NCBI GenBank assembly: GCA_963665495.1
Contig: OY762289.1
Location: forward strand, 1,240,001-1,304,000
Origin: G963665495 sp963665495
Lineage (GTDB): Bacteria > Desulfobacterota > Desulfovibrionia > Desulfovibrionales > Desulfovibrionaceae
Length of the DNA stretch: 64,000 nt
Direction of reading: 5' to 3'
Shown: positions 18,137 to 25,516 of the stretch, one piece after another
Layout: each line of letters starts with the position of its first letter
How positions within the stretch are numbered: position 1 is the stretch's first letter
Made by a program: the position numbers and the translations under genes
The notes under the pieces: model-generated
What the model was told of the DNA's origin: nothing
The model's input: only the letters and a program-made list of their open reading frames with translations
Database searches by the model: none

Positions 18137-18165
18137 CTAATGTGAAATAAATGACAAATTGTCAA
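18137..18165 (-). promoter_or_regulatory. Candidate sigma-70 promoter of sat
   Basis: On the minus strand a perfect TTGACA (18160-18165) is followed after 17 bases by CATTAG as a weak -10 (18137-18142). Transcription would begin near 18130, leaving a 145-base leader. Confidence 0.6.
18140..18157. promoter_or_regulatory. Candidate Rex operator in the sat promoter
   Basis: ATGTGAAATAAATGACAA matches the Rex pattern TTGTGA-N6-TCACAA with one mismatch in each half. It fills the space between the -35 and -10 boxes, where a repressor would block RNA polymerase. Rex is an NADH-sensing repressor, and sat is a reported Rex target in D. vulgaris. Confidence 0.7.
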
Positions 18166-18430
18166 GCGGTCCTGAGGAATTGTTTTTTCGTAATAAAAAT
18201 CAATGGGCTAGCGATAGGCCTGGGGAGCCTTCATCCGACCGCTAAGTTGCGTTTTTTATTGTCAACGATGTAAGCGACCTTTTTGGTCTGCTTTATTTCC
18301 GCTTTTCTGTGCATCCTGAAATGTCTGTCCGCGTACATTTTCTGTCAGACAGGTGAGCAGAAATTCAAGCGTCCGGATAGCTCTTGAGCAATGTTGACGC
18401 CGCTGCAGAACAGCAGTATTTCCGAGCACA

Positions 18431-18467
18431 TTGACAGCTCCAGTTGCTTGGATTACGTTTTTATAAT
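18431..18467 (+). promoter_or_regulatory. Possible promoter of the glycan island
   Basis: A consensus TATAAT (18462-18467) lies 33 bases before the epimerase start. The best upstream TTGACA (18431-18436) is 25 bases away, too far for a standard promoter, so an alternative -35 or an activator may be used. Confidence 0.35.
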
Positions 18468-18499
18468 TTGACACTATTTATTTTAAAAGGAGTGTGCTG

Positions 18500-19495
18500 A
18501 TGAAAGGCACGTGCCTGGTGACCGGTGGAGCCGGTTTCATGGGATCGCATTTGTGTGAAGATTTGATGGGGATGGGATACGAAGTTATCGCTCTGGACGA
18601 CCTCAGTGGTGGGTTTGTCGAAAATGTTCCCGAAGGGACGCTCTTTATTGAAGGAAGCGTCACTGACCACGCCCTCATCGATAAAATTTTTTCCGAACAC
18701 AAAATTGATTATATTTTTCATCTCGCCGCGTATGCTGCCGAGGGCTTGAGCCATTTCATCAAGCGTTTCAATTATACCAACAACCTTATCGGGTCCGTGA
18801 ACCTGATCAACGCTGCGGTAAATCATGAAGTGAAATGTTTCGTGTTCACTTCATCCATCGCCGCCTACGGCACCAACCAGATTCCCATGACTGAAGATCT
18901 GGTGCCCATGCCTGAAGATTCCTACGGGATAGCCAAGTACGCGGTCGAACTCGACCTGAAGGAAAGCCACGAGATGTTCGGCCTGAATTATATTATTTTC
19001 CGGCCCCACAACGTCTATGGTGAAAATCAGAATATTGGTGATAAATACCGAAATGTTATCGGTATTTTTATGAATCAGATCATGCAGGACAAGCCGCTGT
19101 CGATTTTTGGCGACGGTGAACAGACCCGCGCTTTCAGCTACATAAGTGATGTGTCCACCGTCATGGCCAGATCCATTGAAACACCCGAGGCTTATAATGA
19201 AGTGTTCAATGTAGGCGCCGACAAACCCTATACGGTCAATTATCTGGCAGAAGTCGTTTCCAAAGCCATGGGAAAACCGCTTAACGTTGTTCATGTCGAG
19301 GCTCGCAATGAAGTGGTCCACGCTTATGCGACCCATGACAAAGTGAAGCGGATTTTCAATTACGAAGCAAAGGTTGACCTTGAAGAAGGGGTAAAGCGGC
19401 AGGCCGAATGGGCCAAACGTGTCGGTGCCAAGGCAGGCCAGAAATTCGAAAACATTGAGATCATGAAAAATCTCCCCCCCAGCTGGTTGAAATAA
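18500..19495 (+). CDS. NAD-dependent sugar epimerase/dehydratase (GalE-like)
   Basis: This is an extended short-chain dehydrogenase of 331 residues. The Rossmann motif GGAGFMGSH is at the N-terminus and the catalytic Tyr/Lys pair is in YGIAKYAVE near residue 150. FRPHNVYGENQ and RAFSYISDV fit the nucleotide-sugar epimerase/4,6-dehydratase group. It should act in the cytoplasm on a UDP- or GDP-sugar, preparing a donor for the two glycosyltransferases downstream. A GTG at 18494 is in frame, but the ATG at 18500 has AGGAG seven bases upstream. It is the first gene of the glycan island, and the next gene follows after 56 bases. Substrate specificity cannot be read from the motifs. Confidence 0.88.
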   Translation: MKGTCLVTGGAGFMGSHLCEDLMGMGYEVIALDDLSGGFVENVPEGTLFIEGSVTDHALIDKIFSEHKIDYIFHLAAYAAEGLSHFIKRFNYTNNLIGSVNLINAAVNHEVKCFVFTSSIAAYGTNQIPMTEDLVPMPEDSYGIAKYAVELDLKESHEMFGLNYIIFRPHNVYGENQNIGDKYRNVIGIFMNQIMQDKPLSIFGDGEQTRAFSYISDVSTVMARSIETPEAYNEVFNVGADKPYTVNYLAEVVSKAMGKPLNVVHVEARNEVVHAYATHDKVKRIFNYEAKVDLEEGVKRQAEWAKRVGAKAGQKFENIEIMKNLPPSWLK

Positions 19496-19551
19496 TAGCG
19501 GAGTAGACTTTTCCGGTTACTGTATCAGCCTTTAATTCGCTGTGAAAGAGC

Positions 19552-20751
19552 ATGACAAAAACAAAAAGCAAGACAACGACAACTGAGAAGGCGCAATACC
19601 GTCGCAAAGGCATTGTTGTCTTAGGGATGCACCGTTCGGGGACTTCCGCTGCAACCCGGGTCATCAATTTGCTCGGTGGCGACATTGCTGCCAACCTTAT
19701 GCCCGCTGTTGCCGGCAATAACGAAACGGGCTTTTGGGAGTCGCAGGATCTTTTCGAAATACATGAACAAATGCTTTCTGACGCGACCGGCTCCAGCTGG
19801 GACGACCTCTCGCCGTTTCCAGCCGAGTGGTACGATACGCCCAAAGCTGCAGAGTATGAGCAGCGTTTTTTGGAGAAACTCGCTCAGGACTTTGAAAAAT
19901 CAGCCGTTTTTGTTTTAAAAGATCCGCGTATCTGCCGTTTGCTTCCCCTTTGGCTCCGGATTTTTGAACAATTTGAGACGGAGCCTTTTTTCGCAATCCC
20001 CATTCGCAATCCTATTGAGGTGGCGCGGTCGCTCAAAAGCAGGGATGGCTTTCATTTTGCCAAATCTTATCTGCTCTGGTTGCGTCACAACCTGGAAGCC
20101 GAGAGAGATAGCAGAGGATTCAAACGCAGCTTTTTCACCTATGAAATGCTGCTGGAAGACTGGCGTGGTACCATGGCCAAGGTGTACGCCGATCTTGGGA
20201 TGGATTTGCCTCAGATGAGCCATTATCATGATGCACAGACCGAAGGATACCTTTCCAACCGCTGGCGGCATCATGTCATTACTCCTGAGGATGTTTTCGG
20301 ACGCCAGGAAATTGTGGGATGGGTCAAGACGACCTATGAAGTTTTGCTCAAGGCGGCCGGAAACGATTTTGACGGAATGGAACAAACGCTGGATGCCGTC
20401 CTTTCTGCGTTCAATACCGCTGATCTTGCTTTTGGCCCTCTGGTGGCCGATACGGAGCTACGGGCCAGAAAAAATGAGGACGCGGTTGCCAGACTGGAAG
20501 CAATGCAGGGGGAATTCAACGAACTTCGTGATTCCTTTATCCGCAAGGATGATGAGCTGAGGTCGGCATTGAACAAATTGCAGCGGGAAGAAGAAAAAGA
20601 CGTCAGGATCAATTCGCTGACCACCGAACTCGAACGCGCGCGTATTGAGGCTGACACTTTGCGCACTGAAGTTGCCATGATGCGCAACTCCACAAGCTGG
20701 CGTGTTTCCAAGCCTGTACGCATGGCTGGAAAATTGTTCGGCAAGGAGTAG
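19552..20751 (+). CDS. Sulfotransferase-family protein with C-terminal coiled coil
   Basis: The N-terminal 270 residues resemble P-loop sulfotransferases: GMHRSGTSAATR is the 5'-phosphosulfate-binding loop, and PIRNPIEVARSLKSR is the 3'-phosphate-binding segment. Such enzymes move sulfate from PAPS to hydroxyl groups of sugars or lipids. From about residue 300 the chain becomes a coiled coil and ends with NSTSWRVSKPVR, a short motif often found at the ends of bacterial polysaccharide enzymes. The location in a glycan cluster supports surface-sugar sulfation. No APS kinase gene is present in the window, so the PAPS source would be elsewhere. The substrate is unknown. Confidence 0.75.
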   Translation: MTKTKSKTTTTEKAQYRRKGIVVLGMHRSGTSAATRVINLLGGDIAANLMPAVAGNNETGFWESQDLFEIHEQMLSDATGSSWDDLSPFPAEWYDTPKAAEYEQRFLEKLAQDFEKSAVFVLKDPRICRLLPLWLRIFEQFETEPFFAIPIRNPIEVARSLKSRDGFHFAKSYLLWLRHNLEAERDSRGFKRSFFTYEMLLEDWRGTMAKVYADLGMDLPQMSHYHDAQTEGYLSNRWRHHVITPEDVFGRQEIVGWVKTTYEVLLKAAGNDFDGMEQTLDAVLSAFNTADLAFGPLVADTELRARKNEDAVARLEAMQGEFNELRDSFIRKDDELRSALNKLQREEEKDVRINSLTTELERARIEADTLRTEVAMMRNSTSWRVSKPVRMAGKLFGKE

Positions 20752-20886
20752 CGTCTGGTTGTTTCTGGGGGAACAAACGGACTGGGGAGCGGTTTTTCCG
20801 CCCGATGATTGATGAAACGGGGAACTGGAGCGGGAATCTTTTGTTGCTCGGATCTGCCCATACCGAATAACCAACTGAGGTTTTGG

Positions 20887-21081
20887 ATGATCAAAATACA
20901 GGTTAAACGTGATTTTTGCACAAGCTGCGGCGTTTGCTGGCATGAGATGTGCGATGTTTTCGGCCATGACCAGGATTCACTGGTGGTCCTTCAGAAGGAC
21001 ACCATTGACGACTCACGGAAAAATGATATTGAGCGTGTTGCGGACATTTGTCCTGGCGAGGTCATAGAGTATCAAATCTAA
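20887..21081 (+). CDS. Small single-cluster ferredoxin
   Basis: This is a 64-residue soluble electron carrier. CTSCGVCWHEMC and a distal CPGE give the cysteines for one [4Fe-4S] cluster, as in Thermotoga/Pyrococcus-type ferredoxins, with a MIKIQV first strand. The frame is open further upstream, but the ATG at 20887 has GAGG seven bases upstream. It sits in the glycan island, before a terminator and ahead of two radical-SAM genes that need low-potential electrons, so it may serve them. That link rests only on position. Confidence 0.85.
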   Translation: MIKIQVKRDFCTSCGVCWHEMCDVFGHDQDSLVVLQKDTIDDSRKNDIERVADICPGEVIEYQI

Positions 21082-21089
21082 GAATTCCT

Positions 21090-21135
21090 GAACGCCTCTG
21101 GAGGATCACTCAAGAGGCGTTCTAATTTCTTTTTT
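21090..21135 (+). terminator. Intrinsic terminator after the ferredoxin gene
   Basis: GAACGCCTCT pairs with AGAGGCGTTC, followed by TAATTTCTTTTTT. It divides the island into two transcription units. Confidence 0.85.
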
Positions 21136-21218
21136 ATCCCGTCATAATGCGGTGAAGTAAAATATGAATCAATGGACGTGTTCGGTCGTCCGCTGATTTA
21201 TTGTTACTGGAGCACAGA

Positions 21219-22616
21219 ATGAACAAAGCTTGCAAACGAGTTCTTGTCTTTTCTTCGGATATCCTCCCGTTGCCCGGGCTGCCGACGTCCGGAGGGGGAT
21301 TGCGCAGCTGGCAGATCATCAAAGGGCTCGAGGCCAACGGCATCGAGGTTAATTTCTCCATGCCCGGTGAAGATCGCTTTCTGGAGCGGGAATACGGGGA
21401 AAAAATTCCTGAAGAGGTTAAAAAAACTTCCTGGAAGCATAACAATCAGGATGAGATTGTCGATCATTTCAAACCTGATGCAGTAATTTTTGCCAACCCC
21501 GATCTCAATTGCCTGCACAAAGAACACGGCATTCCGATTCTGAGCGACATGCACGGTCCGCGGCTCATTGAATTCGAGCTGCTTAATAGCGATGATTCCC
21601 CCAGCATGCGTGGCCGCAATATCAGACGGAAATTAAGCAACTTTATGCGCAGCGATTATTTTACCTGCGCGGGAAGGTGGCAACGGTACTATTTTCTGAG
21701 CTATTTCATGATGGCTGGATACAAGCTGGATGAAATCCGGGTTGATTTCATGCCGGTTTCCCTGGCGCCCGAACAGCCCGTGATGGATAAGGATCTCAAA
21801 GAAAAACGTTTTATCTACTCGGGCGGTTTCTATCCCTGGCAGAACCCCATGACCAGCCTGTACGCCATGAATGAGGCTCTTGCCACATTCAACGACGGCG
21901 CACTGCATGTTTTTGGCGGTTCGCATAATGTGAATCAGGCAGACACGCTGAACTTCGCCAAAATGAAAGAAACGCTCGAGCAGAATTCCAGGATTCATTT
22001 TCGCGGCTATCTTTCCAGAGACGATGTGATTGAAGAATACCGTACGGGCTACGTGGCTTTTGAGGTCATGGCCCGCAACTTCGAGCGTGAGATGGCGTTC
22101 ACCACCCGGACCATTGAATTCATGTGGGCCGGTCTGCCCGTAATCTATAACGATTATGCCGACCTGTCTGATTATATAATGGAATACGACGCGGGCTGGT
22201 GTGTGAACCCGGACAACCCGGATGCAATCAAGCAGGCCATCAAAGAGGCCTTGAACGAACCGGAACTGGTTGTGGCCAAGGGGAAAAATGCGCAGCGACT
22301 CGTTGCGGACTGCTTTTCCTGGGACAAAACCATACGTCCGGTGCTGCATTTTCTGGAAAATCCCGTGTTGTCGCATCGCGAACCAGACATGCTGGAAACG
22401 CCCATTCCCTACATTCTGCAAGGCGGCGATCCCAGAGATACGGCTTCTGTTCTTGCTTCTTTGTTTATTGAAAATCGCGAACTGCGCCAGCAATTGGATA
22501 GTGTTTTTTGCAGCAGAAGTATGAAAATAGCTAATGGCGTAAGCAAGATGTATCGTGGTGGTTCCAAAGTTTCCGGCAAGGTGAAACGGCTTGCCGCAAA
22601 AATGTTGAAAAAGTAG
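21219..22616 (+). CDS. Glycosyltransferase, GT4-like (first of tandem pair)
   Basis: This predicted cytoplasmic GT-B glycosyltransferase has the N-terminal SDILPLPGLPTSGGGLRSWQ glycine-rich acceptor loop near residues 14-33. The C-terminal nucleotide-sugar domain contains YSGGFYPWQNP, HVFGGSH and FTTRTIEFMWAGLPVIYND, the last being the region that normally contacts the donor. The final 60 residues are helical and basic, as in proteins that dock on membranes. ATG 21219 has GGAG upstream; a longer frame from 21201 lacks this. The next gene is a clear paralog starting five bases after the stop. Donor and acceptor sugars are unknown. Confidence 0.85.
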   Translation: MNKACKRVLVFSSDILPLPGLPTSGGGLRSWQIIKGLEANGIEVNFSMPGEDRFLEREYGEKIPEEVKKTSWKHNNQDEIVDHFKPDAVIFANPDLNCLHKEHGIPILSDMHGPRLIEFELLNSDDSPSMRGRNIRRKLSNFMRSDYFTCAGRWQRYYFLSYFMMAGYKLDEIRVDFMPVSLAPEQPVMDKDLKEKRFIYSGGFYPWQNPMTSLYAMNEALATFNDGALHVFGGSHNVNQADTLNFAKMKETLEQNSRIHFRGYLSRDDVIEEYRTGYVAFEVMARNFEREMAFTTRTIEFMWAGLPVIYNDYADLSDYIMEYDAGWCVNPDNPDAIKQAIKEALNEPELVVAKGKNAQRLVADCFSWDKTIRPVLHFLENPVLSHREPDMLETPIPYILQGGDPRDTASVLASLFIENRELRQQLDSVFCSRSMKIANGVSKMYRGGSKVSGKVKRLAAKMLKK

Positions 22617-22620
22617 CGTA

Positions 22621-23937
22621 ATGAGCAAAGTACTCGTCTTTGCCTCGGATATTCTTCCTCTCGAAGGGCTGCCCACCTCTGGTGGGGGGCTGCGCAGCTG
22701 GCAGTTGATTCAGGGCTTGTTGAGCCGCGGACTGGATGTTGATTACCGCATGCCCGCGGAGCGTTTTCTCATCCGGAATTTTTCTGATGTCGTTGGGAAT
22801 AAATACGCGCCCATCATGTGGACGCCGGCCGATCAGGAACGCATCATCGCTGAGTCCAAGCCGGATGTGATTTTGTTCGTAAATCCGGAGCAAAACAACC
22901 TTGTCCGGCATCCAGGCATCCCCATTGTCACGGATTTACACGGTCCGCGCATATTGGAGACCACCTACAACGATCATCCGGATTCCCAGCGCGTACGGGC
23001 TGTGTTTATTTCGAAAAAACTGGCCAAGCTGGCGGAGGCGGATTATATCACATGTGCCGGCTGGCGGCAGCGCTTTTATTTTTTGGCGTTTATGCTGGCC
23101 ACTGGCAGGGATGAATCCGAAATCGACATCGCCTACATTCCTATTTCTCTTTCTCCGGAACTGCCGGCGTTTGAAAAGGACCTTGATGCGCGCAGGCTGG
23201 TCTACGCGGGCGGCTTTTATCCCTGGCAGCGGGCCACCAACCCTTTGAACGCTTTGGAAGAAGTGCTGCGTACCGATCAAAACGGCTGGTTGGATATTTA
23301 CGGGGGAAGCCATAAAGTATCCAAACAGGATGAAATTAATTTTACCGCCTGCATGGAGCGTTTGCAAAAGAACAACCGCGTTTGTTTTCACGGTTACCAG
23401 CCCCGGTCCGTGCTGCTTGAGGCGTTTTCAAAATCCCTGGCCGCTTTCGAGGTTATGGAAAAAAATTACGAACGCGAACTGGCATTCACAACCCGGACAG
23501 TGGAGTTTCTGTGGGCCGGACTTCCGGTTATTTATAATAATTACGCGGAACTTTCCGAACATATTCGCGAGTATGATGCCGGCTGGTGCGTTGATGCATC
23601 GGATAAAAAGGCCGTGCAGGAAGCGGTACGCGACGTACTCGCCCATCCGGAGAAGGCTCAGGAAAAGGGCGTAAACGCACAGCGTCTCGTACGGGACCGT
23701 TTTACCTGGGACAAGACCATCGAACCCCTAGCTGCTTTTTGTCAGAATCCGAAGTTGAAAAGCAGACCCAAAAATTATTTTCGGTTATATCCATTTCGCC
23801 GCCCCACCATGAACCGCCTTTCGTCCATTCACATGGAGTTTTGTTCCCGGCCATTTCATGATTTTATTCGATACTGTCTTGCCAAGGCCGTGGAAAAGAC
23901 GATAGACCGACTCCGCCGAGGAGAATCCAAATCTTGA
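22621..23937 (+). CDS. Glycosyltransferase, GT4-like (second of tandem pair)
   Basis: It is collinear with the preceding glycosyltransferase: SDILPLEGLPTSGGGLRSWQ, YAGGFYPWQRATNP, DIYGGSHKV and FTTRTVEFLWAGLPVIYNN all recur at matching places. The pair therefore arose by tandem duplication. Divergence is greatest in the middle acceptor segment and at the C-terminus, where this copy has an extra basic stretch (YFRLYPFRRPTMNRLSS). There is little room for a Shine-Dalgarno in the four-base gap, so translation is probably coupled to the first copy. The two enzymes may add successive sugars of the same class. Confidence 0.85.
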   Translation: MSKVLVFASDILPLEGLPTSGGGLRSWQLIQGLLSRGLDVDYRMPAERFLIRNFSDVVGNKYAPIMWTPADQERIIAESKPDVILFVNPEQNNLVRHPGIPIVTDLHGPRILETTYNDHPDSQRVRAVFISKKLAKLAEADYITCAGWRQRFYFLAFMLATGRDESEIDIAYIPISLSPELPAFEKDLDARRLVYAGGFYPWQRATNPLNALEEVLRTDQNGWLDIYGGSHKVSKQDEINFTACMERLQKNNRVCFHGYQPRSVLLEAFSKSLAAFEVMEKNYERELAFTTRTVEFLWAGLPVIYNNYAELSEHIREYDAGWCVDASDKKAVQEAVRDVLAHPEKAQEKGVNAQRLVRDRFTWDKTIEPLAAFCQNPKLKSRPKNYFRLYPFRRPTMNRLSSIHMEFCSRPFHDFIRYCLAKAVEKTIDRLRRGESKS

Positions 23938-24011
23938 TATCTCCCCGGACGAATGCGGTTGAAGTTTATGAAGTGGGCTACATTAAGCCTTATTTTTTAT
24001 GAGGAATTCCT

Positions 24012-25484
24012 ATGTCGATGACTAATGCCATCCGAGTGAAGCAGGAAAATGAACAGCTCCTCTGGAAAGAGGTTGAAGCAAAACAGACGGTGTTGAAGGC
24101 CATGCCTCCGAGAATCACCTTTGAGACGAGCCGTCGCTGTAATCTTTCCTGCAGGTTCTGTTGTCATTTCACTACCAAGTACGTGGCGCACCAAAGTCCC
24201 ATGAACCAGCCGTTCATGGAACCAAAACTCATTAATAGAATTGCAGAGGAATTGTTTCCGACCTTGCAATATTACGAAGCTACCTTACTTGGAGATCCGT
24301 TCCTTTCGCCTAATCTGGATCTGGAACTTGATCTTGCCGAAAAGTATGGCGTTTACTTCAGGCCCACGACCAACGGAACAACACTTACTGAAGCCAATCT
24401 GGACAAGATTGACGGCCGGATGGATTGGCTTAAATGCAGTTTCGACAGCCACATTCGCGGTGTTTACAACTTTATCCGTATCGGCGCCCGCTTTGAGAAC
24501 ACGGTGAAAAAGCTGAAGCGTTTTAACAAACGTCGCGAGCAGATGAATCCGGTTCCGTATTTCCGCGTCGGCTTTGTGCTCAACGATCTGAATGTGGACG
24601 AACTTCCTGATTATCTGGTCTGGTGCCATGAGGAACTGGGAGTGGACGATGTCGAGGTTATGGGGTTGAACGTCAACGACAACCACATGGAGCCGCTTTC
24701 CGTTTTCGACAAGGCCGATCGCGTCAACGCCGTGCTGGACAAGACCATTGAGACAGCCCTGGATAAAAAATACAAACTTCGTCTCGCCTTTACGCAAATG
24801 CCGAAACCAGGGGGCGACCGGTTCGTCTGTCAGAAACGCAGCAAAGAGCTCAAGGAGCAGCAGCGTGAGCTTGGTTTTATCGCGCCGCGGAATTTCGACA
24901 AAATGAGCTATGTTATCCAGGCTGAGAGCAATCGCTGGGAAGTAGGCGATACGGGTCTGGTCTGGAGTAACAACATGCGCCGGCAGGACATCTGTGAAGA
25001 GTTTTTCAACCGTCCTTTTTTCCTGCCCAACGGAAGCATCGAAGCTTGCGGCAACAGCAATACCTTTATGATGGGCAACATCAAAAGGCAGCCTTTCAAG
25101 GAAATCTGGAACAACGAATTGTACCAGGACATCCGCAAGCGGATGTATTCCGGACGTATCAATGAAAACTGGTATAACGCCTGCAACGAATGTATTTGCA
25201 TGGGCGTGACCTATGATCGGGAAACTTCCGATCATCGTCATAAAAATCACTATCGCGTAACCAAGACCAAAGACAAGGGCGAAGGGCGCATTGCCATCGG
25301 TGTTTCCCAGCGGCCCACTCCCTGGCCTGAAGACGGGCTTGTCAAGAACCTGGTCTGGCGTGCAAAGAATTTTGCGCACCGTACGCTTCCGGAAGAGCAG
25401 AAAGAGCTGTTGGCAAAAGTCTATCGCCGCGTACGTCAAAGTGGCCCGGTTACCAAATTGTATCAAATGCTGCACAAGCAGTAG
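24012..25484 (+). CDS. Radical-SAM/SPASM enzyme, paralog 1
   Basis: The radical-SAM cluster motif is CNLSCRFC (Cys43, 47, 50), preceded by the PRITFETSRR strand. The SPASM region in the C-terminal half (ACGNSNTFMMGNI and CNECICMG) should bind one or two auxiliary [4Fe-4S] clusters. Such enzymes make the 5'-deoxyadenosyl radical to modify peptides, proteins or sugars. Neighbouring glycosyltransferases and an epimerase favour a sugar or glycoconjugate substrate. GAGG lies seven bases before the ATG. The protein ends about 60 residues after the SPASM region, without the extra domain of the next gene. The reaction is unknown. Confidence 0.88.
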   Translation: MSMTNAIRVKQENEQLLWKEVEAKQTVLKAMPPRITFETSRRCNLSCRFCCHFTTKYVAHQSPMNQPFMEPKLINRIAEELFPTLQYYEATLLGDPFLSPNLDLELDLAEKYGVYFRPTTNGTTLTEANLDKIDGRMDWLKCSFDSHIRGVYNFIRIGARFENTVKKLKRFNKRREQMNPVPYFRVGFVLNDLNVDELPDYLVWCHEELGVDDVEVMGLNVNDNHMEPLSVFDKADRVNAVLDKTIETALDKKYKLRLAFTQMPKPGGDRFVCQKRSKELKEQQRELGFIAPRNFDKMSYVIQAESNRWEVGDTGLVWSNNMRRQDICEEFFNRPFFLPNGSIEACGNSNTFMMGNIKRQPFKEIWNNELYQDIRKRMYSGRINENWYNACNECICMGVTYDRETSDHRHKNHYRVTKTKDKGEGRIAIGVSQRPTPWPEDGLVKNLVWRAKNFAHRTLPEEQKELLAKVYRRVRQSGPVTKLYQMLHKQ

Positions 25485-25516
25485 TGCACCATAAAGACGT
25501 CAGTTAAGGAGCGACC

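Larger units (their letters stand above)
17987..18499. other. Divergent intergenic region between sat and the glycan island
   Basis: The left third holds the sat promoter, the candidate Rex operator and an A/T-rich leader of about 145 bases. The right part holds a TATAAT box and several short hairpins before the epimerase gene. No open frame here looks like a real gene. Confidence 0.7.
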
